64,000 bases of DNA from Anaerolineae bacterium. GTDB taxonomy: Bacteria > Chloroflexota > Anaerolineae > B4-G1 > SLSP01. The translations under genes and the position numbers were made by a program. The notes beneath the pieces were generated by a model. That model did not search any database and was not told the DNA's origin. It saw only the letters and a list, made by a program, of their open reading frames with translations. Shown here piece after piece: positions 47,164 to 56,392 of the stretch (positions within the stretch are counted from its first letter, which is position 1; each line of letters begins with the position of its first letter). The stretch spans positions 41,116 through 105,115 of the forward strand of contig JAPKMR010000009.1 in NCBI GenBank assembly GCA_026645815.1, given 5' to 3'.

Positions 47164-50100
47164 ATCCCTACCTCCAGATCGGCCAAGTCGCCGCCCAAAA
47201 CACCCAATGTTTGGGTACGTGCTAGGGCACGCTGTGTTTCCTGGTACAGCTCCGAGTTGGTAATAGCCACAGTCGCCAAGGCAGCCATCGCTTCAGCCAG
47301 TTTGAGGTCGTCTTCAGTGAAGGCGTTCACCTCTGGATGCTCGATATTGAGCACACCGATGACCTCGGCGCCTCGCTTCAATGGCACGGCGAGCTCAGAG
47401 CGCGTCCCCTTCAAGAATTGAGCATATTGATCATCCTCTCTGACATCATGCAATAAGGCAGGCTTCCCCGTTGTAGCAACCCGCCCCGTGATTCCCTGCG
47501 TCTTTGGCAACCTGCGATACTTCTCATCAATCACCTCACCATGTGAGGCAACTACCACAAGGTCTTCCCCTTCCAACAGCCGCACCTCGCCGAGGCTTGC
47601 TTCGCGCATCAGATGCAACGTTGAATCCAAGATACCCTTGAGCATCCCCTCCTGATCTTTGGATGTCGAAATTGAAGCAGAAATCGCCGAAACCGCCTCA
47701 ACCTGCGCTTGTTGGATTCGAGCTCTTTCCATAGCCGCCGCGGCTTGCTCCGCGAACAACTGCAAGATCCGCCGATCCTTATCAGAAAACTCACGCTGCT
47801 CACGGAAATATAGCGACAATTTTCCAACTAACTGTCCTTTGACGATAAGAGGAAGCAACGCAGCAGATTTGATGCCGTCCTGGATCAGTTCGGCTCGCAA
47901 GGATGGCTCTTCCTTTTCAGGCGCTCTGGAGGTGTCAGGGATATAAAGAGGTTTCTTCTTATTGAGAAGGTGCTGTGTTGTCCCCTTATCACGAGGTGGA
48001 AGGATGGTTCGCATTGCCCACTCTGTAGTAAGCAATTGCGTCCCAAATTCGAGTTCTTGTTCAAGAAAACGACGCATGGAGAAGATCCCATTAGGATAAA
48101 GCTCGGCAAGCCCTAGCTCTATAATCTCAATCACGCGTTTGAAGCTCAACGACTCTGCAGAAATGGCCGTTGCAACACCCTGCAATTTCTCTAGTCGCTT
48201 GCCCCAATCCTGGGAATCGCTATAGGATCTGGCATTGACAATTGCAATCGCGGCTTGATCAGAGAGAGTATCTAGAAAGTTCATATGGCTCTCATCAAAT
48301 GCATTCAAACGCGTGCTTTCCAAATTTAGAATGCCGATCGGTTCACCCTGATACATCAAAGGTACAGTGACTGCCGATTTGGCACCATCGTAAATCCGGT
48401 GAAAGTGTAATGCGGTGCTAACATCTGGAGTAATTCTTGGTTCCTTAGCCGTGAAGACATCCCGATTGATACTCGGAGTGCCCGGCCGGATGCGCATTCC
48501 TTTCCTTACTTTTTTCATCACATCAGCAGGCCCAGACACGGCCTCTAAAACAAGATCGTCTGTCACAGAATCGTGTAACCACAATCCACCATATTGTCCC
48601 GGGATATTATTCACAGCTGTCTTGACTACCAGCTCCAAGATTTCTTCCCGGCTATCGCGGATCACGGCCTCATTGACAACTTGTAATGCACTTAGGTCTT
48701 TTTGCCGTCGGCTGTATAGTTCCGCAATCTGTAATGCCAGCGCAGCCTGATCCGCCAATCCCTGCAACAAATCAAGCTGATACTGCTGTGAGTACGCACC
48801 CAAACGCATGCTTTCTACATAGAGCGTCCCCACAACTACTCCTTCTTGCTTTAGTGGAACAGCCATACAAGATTGGACTTGTGGTCTCCAAGTCACGTAA
48901 TGTTCACACTCTGCTACACTGGGACACAAAGCACCTTCCCTCGTTATGGCAACCCAACCACTGAAACTCTCTTCATTTAACGGTAGCTGTTCTTGTTTTG
49001 TCTCATAACCTTCGCCAGCTTTAAGTTCAAGGAATTGTCCTGTGACGTCAATAAGACGAACGGTTGCATAATCGGCTCCGGTCAATACTTTCGCAAAAGC
49101 GGTGACCAACTGTGGGATTTGATCAAGTTTTCCTTCCAGAATCGCCTTATTGATTTTCTCAAGAGCAGTGATATCTCTGATCCTCTGCTCATAACGACGC
49201 AACCTATCCGCAAGCAATGTAGCTCGCTCAGCCAAAGTCATCAGTAGATGCTCTTCCTCGCTGTCAAATATGCGCACTCGGGTACTGTTCAAGAAAAGCA
49301 CACCTATCACGGCGTCATCCAACAACAACGGAATACCGATCAAGGATCGCACACCGCTTTCGGCGAGTCCATCCGAAACTCGCCGATCTTGCAAAACATC
49401 CAAAACCCGTATTGGCTTCTTGGAATTGTATACCTCCCAAGTCAGCCCGCTTTTCTGGGAAAACCTTGTAGGCAAACTCCTCTCTCGAGGATATTCATAG
49501 GAAGATACAACTTCAAGTTCTTCAGCATCAATCAAATGAATAACGCCGGTATCGGCTTCCACCAACTGCACTGCATTTTCTGCGATCAAACGTAGTGACT
49601 GCGCCAGATCCTCAGCCCGGCTGATAATCTGGGTAGCTTGCTGCAACTTCACAAGCCGCTCAGACCGCCTTCTTTCAAGTAATAGAAGTTTGCCATTCTG
49701 AACCGCAGCAGCCAGCTGCGCCGCGAGCGTCTCCAGCATCTGCAGATCCTCAGTGTTGAATGCATTCGCCCGATCCTGGTCGGCGGAGAGCACGCCAAAC
49801 ACCACGCCCTCGATCAAAACCGGCGCCATAATCATCGAACGCTCCAAATCCGAATGGGTTGACCCAATCTGGAAATGGGGATGGTCCTTTGCATCTCGAG
49901 TCAAAATAGGCGTCTTGGTTTCAGCAACCATACCGACCAGGCCTTCTCCCACCTTGAAACGACGCTCAATATGTACAGAATCATCCAGCACACAAGTGGT
50001 TTCAGGGACAAGTTCTTCACCCTTCAGCACAAAGAAGGTACAGTGCCTACAATCAAGAGTCTCAACCACCGCGCGCACTACTTGGTCAAACATGGCGGGT

Positions 50101-52058
50101 TGCTCCAGTCCGGTGCGCAGCTCGTTCCCCACTTTGTTCAGCACCTGAAGGCGTTCCACCAAACGCGCGTTGTGGATCGCGATAGCAGCTTGCTGCGCAA
50201 ATGACATCCACGAAGCAGCAGATTGTTCTGTAAAGAAACCAGATTGAGTATGATCGAGGGTCAGGATGCCAATTACATCCTCCCCCCAGATCAGCGGCAG
50301 CCCCATCCATGACCTCACCGCGCTGGTCTCTTCCGATTGATCCCACAATTCACTCTTTGAAGTATCGGGCAAAACCAGCGGTTTTTTCTCCCACACAACC
50401 CGGGCAACTAAACGGTCTTCAGAGATGGGTCTGGACAACCACGGCGAGGCTGTCTCTATGTCAAAGCCACTCGCCGCCAGCAATTTCCGGCGGTCCCCAT
50501 GAATGAGCTGGATTGAGGCGGTCGTGTAACTGGCAACCTGCTTCAGGTTACCCAGAATCTGCTCTGCCACGCGCACAATAGAGGTTTCCGAGCTTATGGA
50601 GGCTGCCACTTCCCGCAATGTCTCAGCTTGAGTCCGCAGGCTCTGTTCCCGCTCATAACGGCGCATATTCAAAATTGCAGCTGCAGCCTGATCGGCAAAG
50701 AGCTGCACTTTTTGACGTTCTTGGGCATCGAACTCACGGTGAATGCGGTAATTGAAAAAGAGCATCCCAACGGTTTCATCAAGAACCCGAAGCAGAACGG
50801 CGCCGGAAGACACAATGCCTTCCCGCTTCACAAAAGTGGGGGTCGCTCCTTTGGGGCGTTTTGGGTTTAGAATCCTGTCGTGCTTTGCATCAGAGGAATA
50901 ATAGTACGGTTTCTTTTCTCGAATCAGGCGCAGGACCAGGTTATCCCTATGATATTCTCCCGTCTGACTGATTGTTTCCACGTCCCGCAATCCGGCATGC
51001 TTTGGGGGAACTCTTAACGAATCATCCACGCTGTCGTACTGGTAGAGCACAACGGCATCCGCCCCCAGAATCTCCCGAGTCCATTTCACAATGGAGTCGA
51101 GCAGCTGCTCTACGTTTTGAGATAGGGTGAACTCCTGTCCCATCTCGTATAATGCGGTCAAAGTCGCCCTTTCGAAGAGACGCTCCAGCGCAATGCCGGC
51201 GATATCCGCAAGCGCGATCAATGCCTCACGTACCTGGATGGTGGGGGGCAATGTATCCAAAACCAGAATTGCGGCGACGGCTTTCCCTCGCTTGATGGGG
51301 AGGTTAATCACCTTTGCCGGCACAGGCAAACCAAAATCAACAATGCGATTTTCCGCCCTATCCTGACGGGTATCCGCACTTTCAAAGATATCTCCGCTCT
51401 GCACCACAATGCCAAAGGACCCCTTATCCGCTTTGGGGGAACTGGCATTGAACGCATCGCGCTGCTCTGGCTCCACCCCTCGGCAGTCCACCAGGCGCAG
51501 GTGCTGGTCCTGTTCGACGCTGAGAATCAGGCCCGTCGTGTCTCCCACCAGGTCAAAGGCGTAATCAAATGTTTCCCGCAATACAGCGTCCACATCCCCC
51601 GCAAGGCCAAGGTCCTGACTGGCTTTGCGCAGCCTCTCGCTGAGCCTGAGTTGCATCTGGAGCTGCGCCGCCTGGCGCAATTCACTCGCGTGCCGGACCA
51701 TAAAAGTCACTTCATCTAGCTCATACGGTTTAGGCAGATACCTGTAAGCTCCCTGGCGAAGGGCATCCATACCTTTTTTGGGCTCGAACTCGGTGAACAT
51801 AATCACAGGTATGACTGGGAAAGTTTCTTTTATCCGCTGCATCGTGGCGATCCCATCCATCCCTGGCAAGCGCTGATCGAGCAACACGACGTCAAAATCC
51901 CCAGATTGCTGATCGAGCAAGGCAAACGCCGCTTCACCGCTGTCGACAGCGTCCACAACAATATCGTGACCGGCGTCACTTTCAAGCCATTCGACCAGAT
52001 CCTCACGCTGCTCCAGATCATCCTCTACGACCAAGACGCGGATTTTTGCCTCAGGCAT
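47160..52058 (-). CDS. Giant sensory scaffold: receiver domain plus about nine GAF domains
   Basis: This 1632-residue protein starts with a complete receiver domain (VVEDDLEQRED, phosphoacceptor Asp61 in LLDQRLPGMDG, Lys in LPKPYEL). About nine GAF domains follow at roughly 160-residue spacing, each opening with a helix like LQ.LNKVG and closing with a variant of ADQAAIAI.NA. There is no kinase, cyclase or DNA-binding domain. It is therefore an input integrator that accepts phosphate and small ligands and must act through partners. It starts within the end of the S1-kinase gene (ATGCCTGA, AAGGAGG upstream) and ends inside the synthetase-like gene start, so all three are translationally coupled. 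Confidence 0.9.
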   Translation of the reverse strand: MPEAKIRVLVVEDDLEQREDLVEWLESDAGHDIVVDAVDSGEAAFALLDQQSGDFDVVLLDQRLPGMDGIATMQRIKETFPVIPVIMFTEFEPKKGMDALRQGAYRYLPKPYELDEVTFMVRHASELRQAAQLQMQLRLSERLRKASQDLGLAGDVDAVLRETFDYAFDLVGDTTGLILSVEQDQHLRLVDCRGVEPEQRDAFNASSPKADKGSFGIVVQSGDIFESADTRQDRAENRIVDFGLPVPAKVINLPIKRGKAVAAILVLDTLPPTIQVREALIALADIAGIALERLFERATLTALYEMGQEFTLSQNVEQLLDSIVKWTREILGADAVVLYQYDSVDDSLRVPPKHAGLRDVETISQTGEYHRDNLVLRLIREKKPYYYSSDAKHDRILNPKRPKGATPTFVKREGIVSSGAVLLRVLDETVGMLFFNYRIHREFDAQERQKVQLFADQAAAAILNMRRYEREQSLRTQAETLREVAASISSETSIVRVAEQILGNLKQVASYTTASIQLIHGDRRKLLAASGFDIETASPWLSRPISEDRLVARVVWEKKPLVLPDTSKSELWDQSEETSAVRSWMGLPLIWGEDVIGILTLDHTQSGFFTEQSAASWMSFAQQAAIAIHNARLVERLQVLNKVGNELRTGLEQPAMFDQVVRAVVETLDCRHCTFFVLKGEELVPETTCVLDDSVHIERRFKVGEGLVGMVAETKTPILTRDAKDHPHFQIGSTHSDLERSMIMAPVLIEGVVFGVLSADQDRANAFNTEDLQMLETLAAQLAAAVQNGKLLLLERRRSERLVKLQQATQIISRAEDLAQSLRLIAENAVQLVEADTGVIHLIDAEELEVVSSYEYPRERSLPTRFSQKSGLTWEVYNSKKPIRVLDVLQDRRVSDGLAESGVRSLIGIPLLLDDAVIGVLFLNSTRVRIFDSEEEHLLMTLAERATLLADRLRRYEQRIRDITALEKINKAILEGKLDQIPQLVTAFAKVLTGADYATVRLIDVTGQFLELKAGEGYETKQEQLPLNEESFSGWVAITREGALCPSVAECEHYVTWRPQVQSCMAVPLKQEGVVVGTLYVESMRLGAYSQQYQLDLLQGLADQAALALQIAELYSRRQKDLSALQVVNEAVIRDSREEILELVVKTAVNNIPGQYGGLWLHDSVTDDLVLEAVSGPADVMKKVRKGMRIRPGTPSINRDVFTAKEPRITPDVSTALHFHRIYDGAKSAVTVPLMYQGEPIGILNLESTRLNAFDESHMNFLDTLSDQAAIAIVNARSYSDSQDWGKRLEKLQGVATAISAESLSFKRVIEIIELGLAELYPNGIFSMRRFLEQELEFGTQLLTTEWAMRTILPPRDKGTTQHLLNKKKPLYIPDTSRAPEKEEPSLRAELIQDGIKSAALLPLIVKGQLVGKLSLYFREQREFSDKDRRILQLFAEQAAAAMERARIQQAQVEAVSAISASISTSKDQEGMLKGILDSTLHLMREASLGEVRLLEGEDLVVVASHGEVIDEKYRRLPKTQGITGRVATTGKPALLHDVREDDQYAQFLKGTRSELAVPLKRGAEVIGVLNIEHPEVNAFTEDDLKLAEAMAALATVAITNSELYQETQRALARTQTLGVLGGDLADLEVGI

Positions 52059-54330
52059 CAGGGACCTCCTTCATGGATGAGGAAGACAATTCCACCAAAA
52101 ATGTTGTGCCCACAAACATATAACTTCGCTCTACAGAGAGCCTACCGCCGATGGATTCCATCAGCCCTTTGCTCACAAATAACCCCAAGCCCGTACCCCC
52201 CTCGCGGGTGGAGGTGCCCCACTCAAAGACCCAATCCCATCGCTGCCGGTGGATGCCGGGACCCTCATCCTCAAAGCGCACTTTGATAGGATAAGCCATG
52301 TCCTGAGGTTCATAACGGCTGACGATGCGCAATACTCCCCCACGGCTCTGTTGCCACATCAGTTGAATAGCATTGCGCATCAGATTGAGGAAGACCTGCT
52401 CAAGCCGCAACGCAATGATGGCAACGTGCGGCAAATAACCCTCAATCTGAGGCTCGAGTCTGGCCTTATGCTCTTCAGCAAAGGGCGCCATCTCCACAAC
52501 TGCTTTCAAGAGCAAATCATTCACACTGATTTCGTGCGCCCGTTCCTGTTTCATCAACCCACGGTACTGCAGCAGCAAATCTCCCAAATACGCATTGGCA
52601 TCGCGGATACGGCGGGCACGCCTCTTAACATGATCTACAAATTCGGGTCCCAAATCGGAGTCTGGCGCTTGCAGCTGCCTGTCACAATCCCGCTCCAATA
52701 AAGCCGCCTGTTGTTGAACCCGGTTCAGCTTATTGGCAATTTCATGCACCAGGCTCGCAGATAGCTGCCCCAATAACGCCAGCTTCTGGAAGTCCTGCAT
52801 CCTGGATGTAAGCGCATTTTCATGCAGCAGAGCAGCAATCGCGTAGCCCACAGCAATTGCCGCCTGTACTTCGCGCAGAGTGAAGTGCCCATCGCGTTGG
52901 TCAAACAAGAATAATACATACCGGCTATCAGATAACGATGGATGAGAGATACTTATGCCAACACAGGATTCGAAAGGCAAAAGCCGCTGGAGGGTATCGA
53001 ATCTACGGCTCCTTGTGGCCGCATGATCTAGAACAGGCTGTCCCCTCAGCGCCACATCCTTGATCACACTTCGCCACAATTTCGGTAAGGTAGCCTCCTC
53101 TGAATTCAGATCGGCGCCCGCCCTGGCAACAATCGCCACCTGACGATTAATCATGGTCAATTCAAAAAGTAGCACCGTTTGAGCATCTGTCAACTCACGT
53201 AGACGCTCCAAAGACCCGGTAAGGGCTTCCTCAAGGCTATCATCCACAACCATTGGGGCAAAAGTACCGGCTACAAACTCTGAATCTAAATCTGACCGGT
53301 CGAGGCTCAGACCACCAGACGTGATAACGCCCGCTTCGGCTTCGCTTAATACTCTGGAAATCTCACCATAGTTGAAAGGCTTCAACAGCAAGGCAGCGAG
53401 AGCATGATTATCCAGAATTCTCAAATCCTCAGTAGTCAACGCTTTGCCCGTCACCAACACGATGGGTAAGTCGGGTGCTGCTTGCCTGAAGGGTGGAATC
53501 AAATCACTACCCAAACCATCACGAAGGTTCAAATCGAGGAAAATCAAATCGAGGGCGGCGCCATCATGGGCAAGCGCCTCTTTGCAGCTGAACGCCGACT
53601 CAACCTGATAACCAAGTGGACGCAGGTAATCTGCGAGCGCCTGATTCGCAGGTTGATCATCATCCACGATCAGAATGCGACGTATATGCTGAGGCTGCGG
53701 CGGCTCAAGCCGCATATCCATCACCGCACTCTCCAGCAGAGCGCCATGAGTGTCAACGGCCCCAGGCGTCATACCGGCAGCGACTCTGTCTTCCCGACGC
53801 CGGCGCAGGCGTTCACGAATGCTCAACTTCAAATGACGCTCTTGAGGGTCTATATCCTTAACCGACACTTCAACAAAATCACCAACCCAAAGTAAATCTA
53901 CAATTTCTCTGGTGTTCCCTTCCGGGACTTCCGATATATGTAACAAGCCTTCAATCCCTGGCTCGACCTCAATAAACGCGCCATAAGTTTCGAAGTTCAC
54001 AACCTGCCCTGTGACAATACTGCCTACGGGATAATGCTCATCAACCCTGCTCCAGGGATCTCCCTGAACACGCCTGAGGCTGAGTTGGATCAAACCTGTA
54101 GAGGGAACTTCTAGCACAACTGCGCTAATCGTCTCACCGAGCGATGGGATATCAGTAGTCTCATCCAGTGCGCTGGACCAGGAGAGTTCCTTACGACGGA
54201 TAACGCCATTGCGACCATCGGGCAGGCGCACCAACACACCCGAGGCGATGGTGTGTAGCACTTCAACTTTCACCGTCGCTCCGGGCCGGTAACGGCAAGA
54301 CGAATCTATCTGATCGGGTATTTGAGGCAT
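52051..54330 (-). CDS. Hybrid S1-S1-REC-GAF histidine kinase, first gene of the operon
   Basis: This 759-residue protein has two S1 RNA-binding domains, at about residues 16-85 and 99-171 (VVNFETYGAFIEVEPGIEGLLHISEV). A receiver follows at 217-330 (Asp266 in IFLDLNLR, Lys in LLKPFN), then a GAF-like domain at about 365-505. The dimerisation helix has His529 in SLVHEIANKLN and the ATPase shows NLMRNAIQLM, FEDEGPGIH and GGTGLGLFVSKGL. S1 domains on a histidine kinase are unusual and suggest that RNA or the ribosome is sensed. There is no clear ribosome site before the ATG. A promoter lies at 54406-54434. Confidence 0.88.
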   Translation of the reverse strand: MPQIPDQIDSSCRYRPGATVKVEVLHTIASGVLVRLPDGRNGVIRRKELSWSSALDETTDIPSLGETISAVVLEVPSTGLIQLSLRRVQGDPWSRVDEHYPVGSIVTGQVVNFETYGAFIEVEPGIEGLLHISEVPEGNTREIVDLLWVGDFVEVSVKDIDPQERHLKLSIRERLRRRREDRVAAGMTPGAVDTHGALLESAVMDMRLEPPQPQHIRRILIVDDDQPANQALADYLRPLGYQVESAFSCKEALAHDGAALDLIFLDLNLRDGLGSDLIPPFRQAAPDLPIVLVTGKALTTEDLRILDNHALAALLLKPFNYGEISRVLSEAEAGVITSGGLSLDRSDLDSEFVAGTFAPMVVDDSLEEALTGSLERLRELTDAQTVLLFELTMINRQVAIVARAGADLNSEEATLPKLWRSVIKDVALRGQPVLDHAATRSRRFDTLQRLLPFESCVGISISHPSLSDSRYVLFLFDQRDGHFTLREVQAAIAVGYAIAALLHENALTSRMQDFQKLALLGQLSASLVHEIANKLNRVQQQAALLERDCDRQLQAPDSDLGPEFVDHVKRRARRIRDANAYLGDLLLQYRGLMKQERAHEISVNDLLLKAVVEMAPFAEEHKARLEPQIEGYLPHVAIIALRLEQVFLNLMRNAIQLMWQQSRGGVLRIVSRYEPQDMAYPIKVRFEDEGPGIHRQRWDWVFEWGTSTREGGTGLGLFVSKGLMESIGGRLSVERSYMFVGTTFLVELSSSSMKEVPDA

Positions 54331-54405
54331 ACTACGCTACGCGAGCACAAGGACAACAGATGCAGAAAGCAAAGAAAAGATATCTGTATCACAGCAACAA
54401 AAACT

Positions 54406-54434
54406 ATAGTAGCACACTTTCAGAAAATGGGCAA
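54406..54434 (-). promoter_or_regulatory. Probable promoter of the seven-gene operon
   Basis: On the minus strand TTGCCC (54429-54434) and TACTAT (54406-54411) are 17 bases apart. The leader to the first start codon would be about 70 bases. The MITE copy 3 begins 16 bases further upstream. Confidence 0.55.
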
Positions 54435-54450
54435 GCCTACCTAGAATACG

Positions 54451-54662
54451 GGGTATAGGACAAATTATTGGGAAGTTCAAAGATCAGTTTAGTGAGACAT
54501 TTGCGTCTAGACACTTTGGCGCACCGAAGAGGCGCAGAGGTGGGGGTTTTGCGACTTTTGTGGACGGGGCTTCCCTCATTCACAAAAGACACAAGCAGAA
54601 AAAAGACACGGAGAGTTGATCGCTGATATTGAGCTTGGCTAATTTCCAATAATCTACTATAC
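54451..54662. mobile_element. MITE-like element, copy 3
   Basis: The left end (54451-54471) is identical to the left end of copy 1 over its 21 bases. The right end CCAATAATCTACTATAC (54646-54662) is a shortened inverted partner. The inner GAAGAGGCGCAGAGG and GGAGAGTTGATCGCTGAT segments match copies 1 and 2. The central hairpin is decayed (GTGGACGGGGCTTCCCTCATTCAC). It sits between the divergent signalling operon and SPFH genes. Confidence 0.75.
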
Positions 54663-54721
54663 TATTCATAGGGCATCAAGCAATATTCTAACCCTTGCTG
54701 CACAGTCTGGAGCCTGAATAT

Positions 54722-56374
54722 ATGGAAGACTATAATCTGACCCTTCTGGCATCCCTTGCCATTACCAGCATCGCCTGCACAGCAGTGGCCGCATTCATCG
54801 GGTATTTGCTCCAGAAGACTTTTGGAGCTCTGCTGCTGGCTACTCTCACACTGGTAAGTTTCTTTATCCTACTGGCTATGGCAATTCCTGGACCGCTCAC
54901 ATTGATCGTTGGCATGATCATCGTCGGGCTATTGGGAGCGCTGCTGGGAAGATTGATGTTCAAGACAAAGGGAGCTCTTATTATAGTTGCCCTGTGGGGC
55001 AGCCTATGCGGCTTATTCGGCATTGGGTATTTTCTATCTGAGATTGCCGGAGTAGTGCTCGTCACGATTCCGGCCATGTTGCTTTTCTGGTTTACGATTT
55101 TTGTGTTGATGGCAAAGTACGTTCTGCCGACAAAAGATAACGAACAACGCTGGCTTGCCATGAAGAGCTTTCTGACGTTCAACCTGGAGCGGAACTATCC
55201 CTATTACGTGGTTGAGGATCGCATAGCTGACCTACGGGTGAAGGGGAACCGGTTCGGGCAGTCGTTCGTGGGTCCCGGTATCGTTCTCACCGGCGCGGAT
55301 CACGTCGTACTGATTTGGGACGGTCTGAACTACAAAGGTGTACGCCCTCCGGGACTCACCTTCACGGACCGCTTCGAGGAAATCAAAGAGGTTTTTGACT
55401 TGCGACCTCAACTCCGCTCGTTTATGGTTAAAGCCACTACCAAAGATGGCATCGCCCTCGACTTTCTGGCTTTCGTCCCATTCAGAATCAGCACCGGGGA
55501 AGAAGCACCCTCTTTCAATATCGAGACAGAGGTAATGCCGAAAGAAAAAGAAGTCGTACAAGAAGAATTTGTTTTCCACTATTCCCAAACCATTGACGAT
55601 TCTCAATACCCAGAAATGACACAATTGCCAGCGAAAAAGGGGGGTCCCAGGAAAAAGCATACGATCACAGGCAACCCTTTCCCCTATTCTAAAGACGCTG
55701 TGATCTGTGCTGCCAGAGCGCAAATGATCGAATATCGAAGGGAAGGCGAAGGCAAAGCCCAGGTGGAAAGCCGCAACAGCAAACCCTGGCACGAACTGGT
55801 CCCGCTAATGGCTGACCGCGTCCTGAAAAATATCATCGCACAATATACATTCGATCAACTCTGTGAGCCATTTGATCCCAAACGTGATCCGCGCACTGAA
55901 ATCAGAGAGCGCTATCTTGCAAATCTAAAGGCAGCTGTCCGTCCGTGGGGCGTTCAGATTATCGGTGGCGGCATCAGCAACCTGATGCCAGCGGATAAGG
56001 CTGTTCTCAACACACGCATCGAACATTGGCGCACGCTGTGGGCACCCAAAATCATCGCCCAATTGGGCAAAGCAGAAGCCGAAGCCGTAAGTCTTGAGGC
56101 AAAAGCCCGCACCCTGGCACACAAGGATCTCATCACCAGAATTGGAATTACACTCGCAAAGTATCAAGGAAGTGGTGAAAAGTTGGGCTCATGGGCGGCT
56201 GTGTTGCAGTTCATTGATGCGATAGAGAACATGATGGGAAACGAGATGGTGCGCCGGGCTTTACCTGGAGATGTTATCAGCACATTGAACATGTTAAAGG
56301 ATGCCGTCAACCAGGGATCTAAGCCCGCTGAGAGTCACGAGAAACTCGAACCCCTTCCCGGTCTCCAACCCTAA
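54722..56374 (+). CDS. Polytopic membrane protein with SPFH/band-7-like domain
   Basis: This 550-residue protein has four or five membrane helices in the first 140 residues (LASLAITSIACTAVAAFIGYLL, LLLATLTLVSFFILLAMAI, TLIVGMIIVGLLGALLG). An SPFH-like domain follows: GIVLTGADHVVLIWDG, VFDLRPQLRSFMVKATTKDGIALDFLAFVPFRI, and a helical arm with AQLGKAEAEAVSLEAKARTLAHKDLITRI. Such proteins form membrane microdomain rings. The ATG at 54722 with GGAG nine bases upstream is preferred over a TTG at 54695. The second SPFH-like gene begins 18 bases downstream. Confidence 0.82.
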   Translation: MEDYNLTLLASLAITSIACTAVAAFIGYLLQKTFGALLLATLTLVSFFILLAMAIPGPLTLIVGMIIVGLLGALLGRLMFKTKGALIIVALWGSLCGLFGIGYFLSEIAGVVLVTIPAMLLFWFTIFVLMAKYVLPTKDNEQRWLAMKSFLTFNLERNYPYYVVEDRIADLRVKGNRFGQSFVGPGIVLTGADHVVLIWDGLNYKGVRPPGLTFTDRFEEIKEVFDLRPQLRSFMVKATTKDGIALDFLAFVPFRISTGEEAPSFNIETEVMPKEKEVVQEEFVFHYSQTIDDSQYPEMTQLPAKKGGPRKKHTITGNPFPYSKDAVICAARAQMIEYRREGEGKAQVESRNSKPWHELVPLMADRVLKNIIAQYTFDQLCEPFDPKRDPRTEIRERYLANLKAAVRPWGVQIIGGGISNLMPADKAVLNTRIEHWRTLWAPKIIAQLGKAEAEAVSLEAKARTLAHKDLITRIGITLAKYQGSGEKLGSWAAVLQFIDAIENMMGNEMVRRALPGDVISTLNMLKDAVNQGSKPAESHEKLEPLPGLQP

Positions 56375-56392
56375 TTAAGGAACAGCAAGATT

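Noticed and set aside
46288..47421. Long plus-strand open frame of 377 codons
   Set aside because: It lies antisense to the AlaRS-like gene and the end of the GAF scaffold; its product has no recognisable domain, while the minus strand encodes clear family motifs.
35438..54649. Small minus-strand frames of 60-70 codons inside the three MITE copies with similar peptides
   Set aside because: The similarity follows from the DNA repeat itself; the frames have no ribosome sites, differ in length and run through the hairpin.
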